Below, piece by piece: positions 27,529-28,350 of a DNA stretch of 28,350 nucleotides; within the stretch, counting starts at the first letter, position 1, and every line of letters starts with the position of its first letter. The stretch spans positions 1 to 28,350 of the forward strand of contig JAMQCK010000321.1 of assembly GCA_024196135.1 (NCBI GenBank), given 5' to 3'. This DNA comes from Pleurotus ostreatus/Saccharomyces cerevisiae fusant (taxonomy: Eukaryota; Opisthokonta). A program made the position numbers and the translations under genes. The notes beneath the pieces were generated by a model. It worked only from the letters and a program-made list of their open reading frames with translations, was not told the origin of the DNA and did not search any database.

Positions 27529-28350
27529 CCATCGCGGACGTAGTGATACTTCCGCTGGATGTGCTTGGTCCGGGCACGGAACTGGGCATCCTGGCTGAGG
27601 ATGATCGCCGCACGGTTATCGCACCTAAGCTCGGTGGCACCGGCCTGCGGACGTCCAAGCTCCTCGAAGAATGAGCGGAGCCACGCCAAATGCTGACCAG
27701 CATTAGCAAGATCAATGTACTCAGACTCTGTAGAGGAGAGGGAGACCATAGACTGCCGCTTGCTGGACCAACCAATGGCGCCTCGGCTTGAGATGAACAC
27801 AAAGCCAGAGGTGGACTTGGACGTGTCGTTGCACCCGCCCCAATCAGCGTCAGTGTAGCCGTGGAAGTCGAGGTCCATGCCCGCGTCGGCACCGTCGTAG
27901 ACAAGGCACCAGTCGTGCGTCTTCTTGAGATACCGGAGGACGCGCTTTGCCAGTTCCCAGTGGCAAGCCTTTGGGGCGGCGCTGTAGCGGCCGAGAACCC
28001 CAACCACATAGGCGGTATCCGGCCGAGTACCCATCATCCCGTACATGAGCGAGCCCACCACGCTCTGGTAGGAGACCACGGGACCGCCAGGGACCAAAGC
28101 CATATGAGTGCGCACAGTGTTGTCGTCAGGATCATCGGCAGAGATGCGGGTGCTTGTGGACATGGGGGTGCTGACGCCTGAGCAGTCTGACATGCCATAG
28201 CGCTCAAGTACGGTGTCGATGTACTTCCGCTGCGAGAGCGAGATAGTACGCTTGCCGGGGTGCCGGATGATCTCGATGCCCAGGAGGTACTTGGCCGGGC
28301 CCAAGTCGCGCATCTTGAAGGAGGCGGAGAGCTTCTTCTTGATGCTGTCC
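27520..28350 (-). pseudogene. Ty1/copia polyprotein, end of reverse transcriptase and RNase H (interrupted, runs off right edge)
   Basis: The minus-strand frame is open from the window edge (28350) to the insertion. It starts in the last part of the reverse transcriptase (MRDLGPAKYLLGIEIIR, then QRKYIDTVLERYGM and the conserved VGSLMYGMMGTRPD). RNase H follows with its acidic residues in YTDADWGG, SSTESEY and DNRAA, and then the TKHI motif with HYVRD. The coding part shows no stop or frameshift before the insertion, so the copia element was probably intact when hit. Beyond 27520 the frame continues about 26 codons into the inserted element and stops at 27441. Integrase and gag would lie outside the window. 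Confidence 0.93.

Noticed and set aside
1..28350. CRISPR arrays, operons, riboswitches or bacterial-type systems
   Set aside because: The window is plainly eukaryotic, with intron-rich fungal genes and LTR elements. No regularly spaced short repeats were seen.

Overview
This is a stretch of fungal nuclear DNA, most likely from an agaricomycete basidiomycete. The genes are dense and split by many 41-61 nt GT..AG introns (one of 80 nt). Intergenic gaps are short, coding DNA is GC-rich, and the proteins are fungal. I rebuilt the exon structures by hand. In every complete gene the exon lengths add up to a whole number of codons, which supports the models, but none has been checked against RNA.

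Positions 1-22750 are ordinary gene space. From left to right they hold: the N-terminal end of an unidentified membrane protein (minus); a 1630-aa Bni1/SepA-type formin (minus); a secreted, probably GPI-anchored PEBP-family protein (minus); a 911-aa ArAE/FUSC-type transporter-like membrane protein (minus); a class V myosin (plus); an AN1 zinc-finger protein of the Cuz1/ZFAND1 type (minus); the ESCRT-III subunit Vps2/CHMP2 (plus); a 72-aa protein resembling the complex I subunit NDUFB4/B15 (minus); and an RBM5/RBM10-like splicing factor (plus). Three pairs are divergent with only 83-177 bp between start codons: transporter/myosin, Cuz1/Vps2 and NDUFB4-like/RBM. The formin, which builds actin cables, and myosin V, which moves cargo along them, lie about 5 kb apart.

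Positions 22751-28350 are a nest of mobile elements with no recognisable host gene. They contain a small Ty3/gypsy RNase H relic, a plus-strand LTR with its primer-binding region, and the 3' end of a minus-strand Ty1/copia element with its LTR. The copia reading frame is cut by a 3.1-kb insertion (24422-27519). That insertion is flanked by a 9-bp direct repeat and has long terminal inverted repeats whose inner 362 bp or so are almost identical. Removing the insertion and one repeat copy brings the copia frame back into phase. The interior encodes no visible transposase. Instead it is a GC-rich, strongly diverged inverted repeat of about 1 kb per arm, so almost the whole element could fold back on itself. 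A non-autonomous Mutator-like (MULE) or foldback element is the best fit, and it is the most interesting object in the window.
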